A model generated the notes under the pieces. The model saw nothing but the letters and a program-made list of their open reading frames with translations, searched no databases and was not told where the DNA came from. A program made the translations under genes and the position numbers. A stretch of DNA of 64,000 bases from assembly GCA_947462335.1 (NCBI GenBank), contig OX381718.1, positions 43,400,281 through 43,464,280 of the forward strand. Direction: 5' to 3'. Position 1 is the stretch's first letter. Each line of letters starts with the position of its first letter. Below, piece by piece: positions 9,731 to 20,136 of this stretch. Source of the DNA: Harmothoe impar. Taxonomy: Eukaryota > Annelida > Polychaeta > Phyllodocida > Polynoidae.

Positions 9731-10524
9731 ACAATCGCACTTCTTCCCAGGGGCCCCTAGCAGTGATTCTGTGGGGATAGGGTGGGGCTGGGGCCGGGGC
9801 TGGGGAGGGGGGGGGGGGAGGGTGGAGTAGGTACCCGGGAATGGGGTGCGGAGGACATCTGGAGGACAGGAGGGGGGGTGGGCATTCGCCATTCTGTGGT
9901 GAGGGGTAAGCAGGGGCCCATCAAGGCCTATTACCTCTCCGTATTGCTATCACCATCTTTATACACCTTTTGGGTATTAAATGAATGTTAATTTCAATTT
10001 TGCAGTTGAATTTTAGTCTGGTCCAAGGCTATGCTGGGAGAGTGATGCCTCAGCAAGAGACACTCTTCTAGCAGAGTCTGCAGGTATCCGAGCTAGACAC
10101 TGCCTGGATTCACAAGGTTTTATGGGTAGTTACCATGACAATACAAGATAATACATACACGCATTTAGCAGAGTCCAGCTTCAAGTACAGAATCTGTTGG
10201 GAGAGTGCAGCAGGAGATTTGACCCCCTAGAGCTGTATAGAGAGGCCTTCTGGTGACCCTCTCTGCGGCAGAATGTGAGGGAGGGGGGCTGGGATGGGAG
10301 GGGTGTTTCTCAACATTCTCTGAGACACATAATCAATGGCGCTATCTAGTGGCATTTTGACCAGAGATGATCGGGCCTCACAAGGTTACAACGCTGTGAG
10401 GGGTAAACTGGTATGACTGGCGCACAATAGCCACAGGGGGGGGGGGGGGTGGCCAGCGCAGTAGTAACATAGTAGCCATAAGCAGATTTCCCCAAACACC
10501 CTACTAAGAGGGGTAGGGAGTGTC
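9731..10524. other. Non-coding, G-rich stretch
   Basis: Contains G-runs at about 9803-9820 and 10437-10450. No repeat family or exon was recognised. Confidence 0.4.
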
Positions 10525-10705
10525 TTAACCCTTTAAGGATTACATATAACAGTGTTTTTTATGGCATTATGCCCTTTTGTTCTATTATGGTTATACATTG
10601 TAAAAGACATACTCCTTTGTCTCCTTGTGGTCCAATGACTTTGTTGGAGGATCTTACATTTATGCATCATGATGACAAAGTTCATAATAGATTGAAGTAC
10701 TACCT
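10525..10705. mobile_element. Strongly decayed TTAA MITE
   Basis: TTAACCCTTTAAGGATTACA start, ATTATGCCCTTTTGTT, and TTATGCATCATGATGACAAAG; the interior is largely replaced. Confidence 0.6.
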
Positions 10706-11248
10706 TACTGGCCCATATAAGCACCGGGGTCTCAAATATGCTCCTGCCTGGAATAAACCTCGCAGCTACATGAGCCTTGAAATGAAATAGTGCACTACAT
10801 TCTGGTCTCGAGTAAGCGCTATTTGAGTATAAAATTTAATAAGCGCTAGGGTATGGGAGAAGTGAAATCAATGGGGCGGGCGCTTATACCAGCCAATACG
10901 GTATATAGCCCTTAAGAGCTAAGCGGGGTTGGGAGTGTCTTATGGTGTGGAGGACATCCCTTGGAGCATGATCAGGGGGCGGTGAAGATGTCAGAGATGA
11001 GGCCCCCAGTGTGACATGAAGCCCCTGGAGTAGCCTGATACAGAGGCATTATCGTAAGTGCAATGAGGAATACTGTGGGATTGGCTGGGGGGAGAAGGAG
11101 TGGGGCGGTGTCTGTATTAGTGAAGGGAGGGGTTGAGTGGATTGGGTATGGAAAGCAGAGATGAGATGGGAGAGGATGAGTTGGCTTGGAGGGATTGGCA
11201 CATGGAGAGTCGTACAGAGAGAGTGGAGAGAATGGAGGCATTTACAAC

Positions 11249-11312
11249 AGTGGTGTCCTAGTAGTAGGGATTTCACCTTACAACCAGAAGGTCGGTGGTT
11301 CAGTCCAGACTT
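11249..11312 (+). repeat. tRNA-derived SINE-like head
   Basis: A tRNA-like stretch with an A-box-like CCTAGTAGTAGGGATTTC, an anticodon-arm region around CCTTACAACCAG and the B-box-like GGTGGTTCAGTCC. There is no pairing good enough for a functional tRNA. Confidence 0.45.
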
Positions 11313-11669
11313 TATAATATGTTTTACAAAAGAAAGTGTAGCTATTGCTGGCCTACCAAGAGTTTATAGTACAATCAAGATATTACCTTTTCTTAGTAAG
11401 CCTCTCTGTAGCTTAATCTGATTTTAAAGGATTCATATATATATACTAATTTTTCACAATGATCTGAGCCCTTAGCACAATTTAATGTTGACCATCGACA
11501 AGAACTATATTGCACAGCGAGAAGCACAAATTATAGTGATAATTGTAGCAGAGGGTGTTGTTTAGATTGAGAGGCTCCTCCCGAACCCCGTGCCCCTGCA
11601 CTCAATTCTCCCACTGGCTCCAGCTACTCATCTTCCAAAGTGTTACCAAATTAGGGTTCTGTGGGCGAG

Positions 11670-11925
11670 TTAACCCTTTAAGGGCTGCATAGTGTTTTAC
11701 CGCACTATGCCATTTGTCTTAATGATGTATGAATGCAACACTGGCCAATTAATAGCCAGGGCTGCATTCATGCGCAGCCAAACAGAGCTTTTATGAGCGT
11801 ATCAAACCTGTAGGATCAGTCAGATGGATGCACCACTGGGGAGTTACGCGCCATGGCTGAATTCATGCGTCATGGCGACTAAGGGCATAGTGCATTAAAG
11901 CGATGTGCGGTCCTTACAGGGTTAA
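11670..11925. mobile_element. TTAA foldback MITE, full length (family description)
   Basis: This 256 bp copy shows the family architecture: TTAA target on each side; ends CCCTTTAAGGGCTGCAT and GCGGTCCTTACAGGG, each itself containing the CCTTTAAGG palindrome; a terminal inverted repeat of about 35 bp running to GTGCTTTA; a left stem-loop around ATGNATGAATGCAGCCCTGG with an AGTTACT-type loop; a central CCGACCC...GGGTCGG hairpin; a matching right stem-loop; then GACGACAAAGGGCAT. TTAA targets and CCC-starting ends are characteristic of piggyBac-superfamily elements. There is no transposase, so copies would need one supplied in trans. Confidence 0.9.
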
Positions 11926-12105
11926 TGGCAAGGGTAAAAGGGAACACGAGAACCGCATTACAGGGTATTCACTTTTATTTAGGAAAAACATCATTCAGAT
12001 GTTTGTGTAAGCAGGTTCAGGGTTGGTCAGGGGAAGGGGAAGCTGGAAATGGTAGACAAAATACAAGGATGGACCTCTAGGCAATATAGTACTAGATTTG
12101 AATAA

Positions 12106-12171
12106 TTAACCCTTTAATGACTGCATAATGATGGACTGCAGACCTTCAGTATGCAGTCCTTAAAGAGTTAA
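12106..12171. mobile_element. Minimal TTAA MITE, 66 bp
   Basis: TTAACCCTTTAATGACTGCA ... ATGCAGTCCTTAAAGAGTTAA with only about 20 bp in between. It consists of the two terminal repeats, with both stem-loops and the central hairpin absent, and still has TTAA on each side. Confidence 0.85.
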
Positions 12172-12559
12172 GTGGTGTAAGGATCGATCATTCATTCATA
12201 TTATAATCACCTACATGTGAATGGCGAGGGTGGAGAGAATTGCGGATTCCAAAAGCATACATACAATAAGTACTGGTAATGCTTTAATGCTGTCCTAGAT
12301 GTAGGATATTACTGGTAGATTACCATTTCCCACTGTGTCCATCTACAATCTATTCGTGGACTATAACATGCATGAGTTCAGTACAAGTAGAATTCCTTTT
12401 GAAATGGAGATCAATTCCAGAATTAAACATAAGTTTTCATTACCGTCTAACATTATATACAATGTATATTTAACACATCCCATAGAGTGCCATCGAGCGT
12501 CTAACAATTAAACCCAAAGTGGCAAAGGCAATTGCCTAGCTCAACAATATATTTTTTCT

Positions 12560-12777
12560 TCTCTTTTTTTCTAATATGCAAATGAGTAGTCGGCGCATGC
12601 GCACAGTGTGTCGCGTGAGTGATTGGGTGTGAAGGCAGGCGCCGTGAGGGGGTTCCGCTGGTTGCTGGTGATATATTCTACACGTTATACTGGTGTCTGC
12701 GTGGTACCAGCGTAATGGGGGCTGCTGGGAGGAGGCCCAGGCGTCGGCCATGTGGAGCAGGGGAAGGGCCTATAAAC
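12560..12777 (+). promoter_or_regulatory. Putative promoter with octamer and NRF1 site
   Basis: An ATGCAAAT octamer at 12576-12583 lies 10 bp before a perfect NRF1 palindrome GCGCATGCGC (12593-12602). Local CpG content is raised to about 12760. The segment leads directly into an ATG-containing first-exon candidate. The TATAAA at 12771 is too close to the ATG to be the core promoter. Confidence 0.45.
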
Positions 12778-12818
12778 ATGGCTGACCTGTATATGACTCA
12801 CATGGGTCAGCTTGTTGA
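12715..12818 (+). CDS. Candidate first coding exon, unknown gene
   Basis: The frame is open from 12715 (GTAATGG), with a second in-frame ATG at 12778 in a strong context (AAACATGGC), and ends at a GTGAGT donor at 12819 in phase 2; reading through meets TGA three bases later. From the second ATG the peptide is MADLYMTHMGQLV; the upstream extension is arginine-rich (GRRPRRRP). Support comes from the adjacent octamer/NRF1 promoter and the consensus donor, not from recognised homology. No second exon was found, and the following intron begins with a giant hairpin (12861-13349). Confidence 0.35.
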
Positions 12819-12860
12819 GTGAGTAGGCTTTATGGTACTATGCAAAAGGTATGCAGCCAG

Positions 12861-13349
12861 AGGTCCACGGTCATCTTTGCACCTCCCAATTTTAAAGAGG
12901 TTTTGTTCACAACGTGCAATAGATGGTGATAATCACAGGCTGTAACTGAGTCCTGCTGCCATTGAATGTGTATGTATAGTGTATGTAAAGGTCTGACACT
13001 CCTAGTCCCCGGTCATCTATCCACTTGAGGCGGCAGCACTGTACATGGGATTGTAGGTAGACTGTGGCACCATCTACATGTAGTAGAAAGGTAGGAACTA
13101 CAAATCTCTGTACTTCAGATGGTGCCACTGTTTACCTACAATCCCATGTACAGTGCTGCCGCCTCAAGTGGAAAGATGACCGGGGACTAGGAATGTCAGA
13201 CCTTTACATACACTATACATACACAATACGATGGCAGCAGGACTCAGTTACAGCATGTGGTGGTAATGCATGCCCTGGTCACTTTTTCTGTGGACCCTAC
13301 CTCTTTGTAGAGTATGTTGGGAGGTGCAAAGATGGCCATAGACCTTTGG
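12861..13349. repeat. Giant foldback: about 215-230 bp arms, 42 bp loop
   Basis: Left arm 12861-13075 and right arm 13118-13349 are reverse complements with high identity at the inner about 150 bp (CTTGAGGCGGCAGCACTG block) and at the outer ends (GGTCATCTTTGCACCTCCCA); the segment between, about 12895-12945 against 13265-13315, is diverged. Both arms carry the same pseudo-open frame, so two overlapping ORFs on opposite strands encode nearly the same peptide. Probably a hairpin-type non-autonomous element. Confidence 0.85.
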
Positions 13350-13439
13350 ATGCACATCTTCCGATAATACCCTATTGTTACTCACGCACCAAACTGAGGT
13401 TTTGTTAAAACCTATGGGTGCATGGGTTGTAACCACACC

Positions 13440-13600
13440 AGAAATGTGTGAGCGTCAGCCTGACGCTGGTCATGTCTCCATAGGGTCAAGAACTTTGTTG
13501 AGGGTCAGCCAATGCTGCCTCCTCATTTAGAGGCTGGAGAGTCTGGCTATGCTGGACCCTCTTCCCAGAGACTGGCAATGCTGAACTCAAGGAGCTTGTT
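13440..13600 (+). repeat. Dispersed repeat, relative inverted at 56030-56220
   Basis: GTGAGCGTCAGCCTGACGCTGG followed by several AATGCTG...GGACTCTCTTCCCAG motifs. The reverse complement of 56030-56220 contains the corresponding GAGCATCAGCCTGACGCC and AATGCTGGACTCTCTTCCCA. Confidence 0.5.
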
Positions 13601-13769
13601 ACATGTACTGGTGATCTGTAGGTGTACTGGTATGACTAGAACCAGCAGTGTGCAGCAGTGAGCTGGTTGCTGGTGCCCTGAAGCAGCCAGACTGGAACCA
13701 GTATACAGCAATGCATTATGGACTGGGTTGGAATTCCTGTCAAACTGACCATTATCCGGGTACACTGAT

Positions 13770-14110
13770 ATTCCTAGGCTCCCTATACGCCCAACCTCTC
13801 AGTCACTAGTGCCTAACCTAGTTAGTCATTTTTTGGCTCCCTATACGACCAACCTAGATTAGTTATTATTATCAGGTTGGTCACTACTGACCAACCCACC
13901 TTAGTCTTTTTAGTTCCAGGGGGAGCCACTGAGTGGTCATCACAGGTGGCCCCAACTAGTGGTATACAAATACAACACACCAATGATGGACCTAGGTTAG
14001 CCACTACTGACTGACCCCTTGGTCATTTTTGAATATAACTTTGCCATTGTGACTAACACTCATATGACCAACCTGGGTTAGTCTGTACTGACTTACCCTT
14101 TCAGTATAAT
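13770..14110. repeat. Cluster of GACCAACCTAGGTTAGTC-type repeats
   Basis: At least six degenerate units of ACCAACCTAGNTTAGTCA and the mirror ACTACTGACCAACCC alternate over 340 bp. A related cluster lies at 36190-36370. Confidence 0.6.
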
Positions 14111-14486
14111 GGCAACTTAGAGTAGTATAGACCCGCCAAACACTAATCTGAGGGTCGGAGATTAATGTCTGGATGTATCAGAGCCATGCATATATAACGA
14201 TGACAGAATCCATGTAAACATGTAGCAGCAGTGTGAAGAGGCCATGTTTAGAGGGTTGTGAGTGGGGACAGCATAGACTAGAGGCGGGTAGATGCTTTAG
14301 CCGGTATCATAGTGGGACACGATTTATACCTCGGGGATTTTCGACATTAAAGAGGTGTATGCCTAACTGAAGTAGGCCATTGAAAATGAACCTAATGGGA
14401 TATACTTGGTCTAATGGATAGCAGAGATGACAGATAGCTTAGAGTACAATCGAGAAGTATACGTATTTTGGTCTTGTATTATGGCA

Positions 14487-14551
14487 CGATCTGCAAAACG
14501 GGACCTTATTGCAGGGTGCACTATGACCCCTTTTCCCAGACCATGTCACAA
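14487..14551 (-). repeat. Short foldback repeat, copy 2
   Basis: Reverse complement of the unit at 3483-3567: shares GTGCACCCTGCAATAAGG and the ATGTCAC end. Confidence 0.7.
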
Positions 14552-14935
14552 TTTATTTCATAGAAGAACAATTATCACTCCCTCAAAGGCAATATGAAAT
14601 ATTGCATAATAAATTTCCTCATAAATAATCTCATAGGTTAGAAAAGATTTGATATCACTATATGAAATTCAACCGTGTTACACAAAAACTCAATTCATAG
14701 TGACTTTCTGGGCTGAATCTAAAATCCGTCAAACATATTTCCAGACCATGTTGCTTGAAACATAACTACGTTGGCATTAGGCCAGTTCTGAGACTATTCC
14801 AAATGAGCTGATGTAAAACCATGCAGCACCAGAGGCAAACCCCTTAACATGCTAGAGGGGAGGGGGGGGGGGTGAGGGGTACAGGAGGCTTGGAATAGGC
14901 TCATGGAGGTGAGATGGCAAATCTGATTACTATTA

Positions 14936-15063
14936 ACTCTCAAAGGGCGGCATATCGATAAAAAAAATACAGCGATAGCGAGTTACTTGACAATCTGCAA
15001 TCAACAATTATGACGACCAAGGGCATGATGCATTACTTTTTATGCCATCCTTAAAGGGCTAAT
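14936..15063. mobile_element. Decayed TTAA MITE
   Basis: CTCAAAGGGCGGCATATCG start, GCGAGTTACT loop, ATGACGACCAAGGGCATGATGCATTA and CCATCCTTAAAGGGCTAA end. Confidence 0.7.
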
Positions 15064-15307
15064 ACCAAAGGGATTGGACGCTATGTGGGTGGGCAGGGTA
15101 GTATCAAGAGAAATAGAGTCTGCGCTTAATGTAACATGGTCGGAAAATATCTGGTACTGCGAATGCCCGCATATAACCCGTACCACAAGCAATAGCTAAC
15201 CTAAAATAACCTGCACCCTATAAAGGTATGTTTGGCATCAACTTGCTTCATCTGATTCGTGTACAATACTCAGATTTTACAGTTTAAAGATCTCTTTAAT
15301 GTTGGGT

Positions 15308-15455
15308 CTAATTGCCAGGGCTACCTCCATGCATCATACCGACCCTTCGATGGTGTATCAGCCCTGTAGGGTCAGCATGATGCATGAATGCATCACAGCT
15401 GCGTCATGCATCTTGATAACAAAGGCCGCATTGCATTAGATCGCAATGTGGATCT
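15308..15455. mobile_element. TTAA MITE fragment
   Basis: Starts inside the left stem-loop (GCCAGGGCTAC), with an intact CCGACCC...GGGTCAGC hairpin and a shortened right stem-loop. Confidence 0.75.
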
Positions 15456-15680
15456 GAAAGAGAAAAATACAAGAGGATGATTTCCATAGACTTCGCCTCG
15501 ATTGTGAAATGCTAAAGTTCTCTAAAATCCTATTAATATTTGAATATAACAAAGTTGAGGTGGGTCTATTTCTGTTAACAAGATCGAATGATTCAAAATA
15601 AAAGTAAAAAACACATTTTTTCTCTTGCCTCTGTAGTTAGGGACGGGGTGTGGCTTGGGGTGTAGGTGGGGATTGAGGTG

Positions 15681-15946
15681 TTAACCCTTTAGTTACTGCA
15701 TAGTGCTTCAATGTGCCATGCACAGTAATGTATCATGCACGTTATCATCATGATGAGAGTATAAACTCAGCCCTGGCGAGTAGCATGCCAGGGCTACATT
15801 CATGCATTCATTCCGACCCTACAGGACTGATACACTCCTGAAGGGTCGGCATGATGCATTAATGCAGCGCCCTGGTGAGTACTCTTTGAACCACGACGAC
15901 AAGGGATATGGCACATTGAAGTGCTATGCGGTCCTTAAAGGGTTAA
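15681..15946. mobile_element. TTAA MITE, A/A type, full length
   Basis: TTAACCCTTTAGTTACTGCA to GCGGTCCTTAAAGGGTTAA, 266 bp, TTAA on both sides. Confidence 0.9.
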
Positions 15947-16408
15947 ATGCAATTACCTGCGGAATCCATCAGCCACTAATCATGATCAAAGGTAGGGTAA
16001 CAGGTTTATGCACACCTGAGGGGACATTGGGGGTGTACAAAGTAGCCTCCCCCTCCCCTCCCCTCACCACTACCCCCAATCCTGCCAATTCTAAATCAGA
16101 GGGAGTGATTAGAAGGTCTCTCTGTGGGATTCAAATCTCTAGCAATGAACTATAACTGCATGGACATTAGCATTTAAGAAAACCTTTTTATTGCTTACCG
16201 AGAGGCTTTAAGTTTAGTAAATGTCATTGGTTGAATGCCGAAATTCATACAGTATAACACACTATCCACAGGCGGATAAAGATGACTGAGTCTACACAGA
16301 GAGGCAGTTGACCACATGTAACCAGTGGCACCATCTCTCTTCTTAGAACAGATTCTGGGAATGCCACCTCCCCTAACTTACTCCCACCAGCAGCACGGAG
16401 TCACTCAC

Positions 16409-16429
16409 CTTGGCCTGCATCAAGGCCAT
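16409..16429 (-). CDS. Candidate start exon of CABIT-like gene
   Basis: On the minus strand ATG at 16429 opens seven codons (MALMQAK) ending in phase 0 at AAG|GTGAGT; an in-frame TGA lies 12 nt upstream. Phase 0 matches the start of the exon at 8705. Two cautions: a seven-codon exon is easy to find by chance, and CABIT proteins usually have the first half-module before the segment at 8705, which this exon cannot supply. It could belong to a minor isoform or to nothing. Confidence 0.3.
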
Positions 16430-16500
16430 GGGAAAGGATCACACATTTCTCCCACACCCTAGTACTTAGGATATAGGCCACGGGAAAGGCTCACACAATT
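16421..16500. repeat. Local tandem duplication at candidate start codon
   Basis: GGCCATGGGAAAGGATCACACATTTCTCCCACACCCTA and a diverged copy from 16477 (GGCCACGGGAAAGGCTCACA) repeat with a period of about 54 bp. The second copy has CACG where the first has the CATG that forms the candidate start codon. Confidence 0.7.
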
Positions 16501-16827
16501 TACCCACGCTCTAGGAATTGGAATTGGCCTTTGGAATTTGGAGCAAGCTAAAATGAGGGACCTATACTCAGAGCTGCTTTTTAGTGATAAAACATGTGAT
16601 ATTGTATAGAATCAACGAGGGCAACATTCAGTTACATGTGCATGATTCAAGTGGAGGTTTTCTGTAGACAAGTGTTGCAGTTTATTATTACCTAACTTCA
16701 TTCTAAAATAAGTGTGAAAGCCTTGGAGTACATTATATGTGTATCTAAAAAACGAAAGTGTCTTTCCACTAAACAAGACCTCAAAATATGAATTACATCC
16801 CACCCTTACCATCCACATCACATTATC

Positions 16828-17020
16828 TAAGGGAGTGATCATTTTTAAGATCAGGGGGAGGTGGGTCTTTTTTTGGAGGGGGCAAAAGCATTTTGTCCCC
16901 TCTTGTGGGGGGGGGGGGGGTCAACGTCTGTTTTAAAGGTACAATGCTCAGCCCCTCTATGTGGGGGGGGGGGGGGCTAAGATTCCACCCGCCTCTTGTC
17001 AAAAAGTGATCACTCCCTAA
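16828..17020. mobile_element. AGGGAGTG-ended MITE with internal G-runs
   Basis: Ends TAAGGGAGTGATCATTTTT and AAAAAGTGATCACTCCCTAA, 193 bp, carrying G-runs of about 14-15 at 16908 and 16962. Probable TA target duplication. Confidence 0.75.
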
Positions 17021-17114
17021 TATAAAATGGCCACTCTCGGGCCCTGAAGCGCCACCTGCAGGCTACATGTTACATCTTGAGGGCCACTCAAACTCTGCAT
17101 GCAAATGATGCACC

Positions 17115-17165
17115 ATAACCCTTTAAGGATGGCATGTCGGCATTAAGCCGCCCTTAAAGTGTTAA
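17115..17165. mobile_element. Minimal TTAA MITE, 51 bp
   Basis: TAACCCTTTAAGGATGGCAT and CCCTTAAAGTGTTAA with almost no interior. Its right TTAA (17162-17165) is also the left TTAA of the next copy. Confidence 0.8.
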
Positions 17166-17322
17166 TGCCCGCATAGTGCTTAAATATGCCATACCCGTTA
17201 TTGGTATGATGCAGGAATGCAGACCCTCTCACCCCCGTAGGGTCGGCATGATGCATTGGTGAGTTACTCGCCCGGGCAAAGGCAAAGCGCGTGAGAGCGA
17301 TATGCGGCCCTTAAAGGGTTAA
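17162..17322. mobile_element. TTAA MITE, internally deleted
   Basis: TTAATGCCCGCATAGTGC to GCGGCCCTTAAAGGGTTAA, 161 bp; the left stem-loop is reduced to ATGCAGGAATGCAG. Shares a TTAA with the 51 bp element. Confidence 0.85.
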
Positions 17323-17638
17323 GGGCCACTTATATTCTGCATGCTAACAGCTAATGATAAAGTGCCCCAGGCTTACACGTGGTGGAGGAAGGGTGTACAA
17401 GACCACAGGCAGAGCAGAACCGGGATGGCTCCAGGTCTGAATATGGTTAATCCTAATAGATGGGATAACTCTATTATTTCATACTGAGAAGGTGAGTTTC
17501 TATAGGTAGGCATGAGACACTCGTTCTCCACAAAGGCTGCGGGATCTGGATATTGCACTCCATGACCAGGTTTTCCACAGCGATGTCATCCATCTTTTTA
17601 GTGTATTTCTTAGGTACAATTAATCGAATATCATTTAG

Positions 17639-17687
17639 GAAGCTCTGTATTGATTTCATATAAATATGAAATGAATACAGAGCTTCA
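17639..17687. repeat. Near-perfect 23 bp palindrome
   Basis: GAAGCTCTGTATTGATTTCA and its complement meet around TATAAATA. It lies inside an otherwise protein-like open frame on the minus strand (17474-17758), which weakens that frame as a gene. Confidence 0.75.
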
Positions 17688-17689
17688 CC

Positions 17690-18366
17690 TAAAAGTGACA
17701 AGTCCTGTTCGCGTTGGTAATTTATCTTTCGGTTCTGTCTATTGGCTACATTCACCAAAGGCTACAAGTGATAAAGACATGTTTTACACAACCAGAATGG
17801 GATAGCTCTTGGTCTGACTTTGGCAACTGCATCTAATACATGTATGTATAGTCGAGGGGTAGGGGTCGTAAAATATTGAAGATGGATTATTTTGGTCGCT
17901 GTTTTTAATTGAGCATAGGAACATTTTATTTGGACTTTGATGACATGAATTCCAATAGTAGATGATCGACAGAAATAACGCCATAACTTTATGATGAGAA
18001 CATTGAATAATATCAGCCCATGTTAATTGGGCTTTCCTTAAAAATCACGTTAATTCATTGATAACCATGCCAGGCAATAGAAAGCGGGGCCTTTCTCTCT
18101 AAATACATGTTCTGTAATATGAGGGACAGATTGTATCACATGGTTTCCTAAAATAATGTCCTAATCTCTCTAGGAGCCTTAGAACTCTGGGCCAGGTCCA
18201 TAGACATGTGTCACATAGACAGACAGGAATACAATGAAGGACAAAACTGCAGAAGTCGCCCATGTCTGTTTGAATTGAAATGCCACACATGTCAATGTAT
18301 TGTGACAGTATCGAGGATTAAAAACCTTGAGGAGTAAAAATGTGAATATTGACAGCTGTGGATATT
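17690..18366. other. Non-coding stretch
   Basis: No repeat family or exon supported. Confidence 0.4.
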
Positions 18367-18602
18367 GATCCTTTAAGGGCCGCAAACTACATGTCTCATG
18401 TCCTTGGTCGTCAAGATGCATGAATGCAGGCCTAGCGAGTAAGTCGCCAGTGCTGCAATATGCTGATCCTACATGGTTGACACTCCCGAAGAGTTGGCAT
18501 GATGAACCAATGCAGCCCGCTAAGTTACTCGCCAGGGCTACACCATTGCATCACTCATGATTATAAATGTCACATTTTAACGACGTGTCATCCTTAAAGG
18601 GT
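18367..18602 (-). mobile_element. TTAA MITE, B/A subfamily inverted
   Basis: CCTTTAAGGGCCGCA left; right end TAACGACGTGTCATCCTTAAAGGG is the B-type terminus. Confidence 0.85.
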
Positions 18603-18609
18603 GAGGGGC

Positions 18610-18827
18610 AACTTTATCCTATAACAAAGTTTGCGCTTTTCGTAATGACACATGAATGCAGATGTCGCAGGAAACTTACCAGTGTTGCATTTAAGCATCA
18701 GGCCGACCATACAAGGTTGATATGCAGGGTTGACACTCCTATATAGGGGTTGCAGATTCCATGCATCACAACGACAACGGACTTTTAAGCTCTTAAGCTG
18801 TATGCGTCCTTTAGTTTAAAGGGTTAA
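18610..18827. mobile_element. TTAA MITE, left end decayed
   Basis: Recognisable ACATGAATGCAGATG stem-loop, CCGACC hairpin, and right end GCGTCCTTTAGTTTAAAGGGTTAA. It follows the previous copy with 7 bp between. Confidence 0.75.
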
Positions 18828-19211
18828 ATTTCAAATACTCATGTCAATGTATCATGACAGGACGGAGGAACTTTGAGGAGTAAAACTATGAATACTGACA
18901 GCTGTTGATGTAAAAACGACATGCATTGTGACCCTGACTGACAGTTCCATTATAACCACAACCCTTGTTGCAACAATAAAACACACGTGGAGCCAAAAGT
19001 AGGAAATAGAACTGAAACCCTCATGGGACATTCCATTGTGTGTTTTTTGGAGGGCAATTTCCATTGTGCATGTTAAATGTATTAACTTTGTGGTACTGGG
19101 GGTCCTGAATAATTGTCTTTGGTGTAGAAATAGATTGGGATTTGGCATGGGACTAGGTCATTGGGGGTTGATTTAATTGGGGAGCACACTAAGATCAGGG
19201 GTTATCATGGC
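18828..19211. other. Non-coding stretch
   Basis: ATGTCAATGTATCATGACAG at 18841 partly repeats ATGTCAATGTATTGTGACAG at 18291, with GAGGAGTAAAA and GACAGCTGT following in both; a diverged direct duplication 550 bp apart that brackets the two MITEs at 18367-18827. Confidence 0.55.
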
Positions 19212-19434
19212 TTAACCCTTTAAGGACCACATAGTGTTTTATTGTGTTATGCCCTTTGTCATCATGATGTATGAATGCAGCCATGGGGATTAGCCTGTCA
19301 GTGCTGCCTTCATGCATCATGCCAACCCTTTGGGCGTGTATCAACCCCATTGCGTTGGCATGACGCTTGCATCATACATCATGACGACCAATAGCTTAGC
19401 TAATTAAAACACTTTGTGGTCCTTAGAGGGTTAG
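19212..19434. mobile_element. TTAA MITE, A/A type
   Basis: TTAACCCTTTAAGGACCACA to GTGGTCCTTAGAGGGTTAG; left stem-loop good, right one shortened. Confidence 0.9.
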
Positions 19435-19572
19435 TTCTTCGGCATCACCATGTGCAACCCTTATCTGGCCATGCATGTGTGGGTACCACAATTGGTGCAT
19501 ACCACAACCAATTTGGAAGTACATGTGCTGCGACTTACAATGATTGAACCAAGAACAGTTCTATTGTTTGTG

Positions 19573-19804
19573 CTAACCCTTTAAGGATGGCATCTCGCTA
19601 AAAGATTACATTTGTTGTTACCATGCACCATTGCAGCGCCACACGGGTGCATCATGCCGACCCTTTAAGAGTGTCTCAACACCATAGGGGCGGCATGATG
19701 CATGAATGCAGCCCTGGCGAGTTACTCACCAGGGCTGCAGTCATGCATCATGGCGACCTAGGAGATAATGCATTAATGCACTATGCCGTCCTTAAAAGGT
19801 GAAC
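19573..19804 (+). mobile_element. TTAA MITE, B/A subfamily
   Basis: Left B terminus CTAACCCTTTAAGGATGGCA then TCGCTAAAAGATTACATTTG; right A half with the full GCCCTGGCGAGTTACTCACC stem-loop. Confidence 0.9.
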
Positions 19805-20136
19805 CAATGCCGAGGACCAAAGCAGATATATCGGAGTGATAGGAGTAGGAATAGCAGTAGACATAACTACTATAGACTAGAAGGATTTTGTCAACAGCTA
19901 AACAACATATTACTGGAAATGTTTGCTAAATAAATTGTAGTAAAGAGACTCCCCTGGCGTATGGATGTCCGTTCCCCCTATTTATCCACTTAACGGTTTT
20001 TGAAATTCAAAATCTTGAAGTGATAAATTTAAAGATGGCAATAGAAATGCGATAAAAACCTGAACGCATGACTGGCAGACTATGGAGGACCGACAGTGCC
20101 CCCTTCAACGACAACTCATAAAACTGACATCCACTC
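19805..20136. other. Non-coding stretch
   Basis: Nothing recognised. Confidence 0.4.

Noticed and set aside
12907..13408. Two ORFs on opposite strands sharing a peptide, as if a conserved protein
   Set aside because: The similarity is a direct result of the inverted repeat arms.
17474..17758. Minus-strand open frame of 94 codons with protein-like composition
   Set aside because: A 23 bp near-perfect palindrome runs through its middle, no consensus splice sites bound it, and no domain was recognised.
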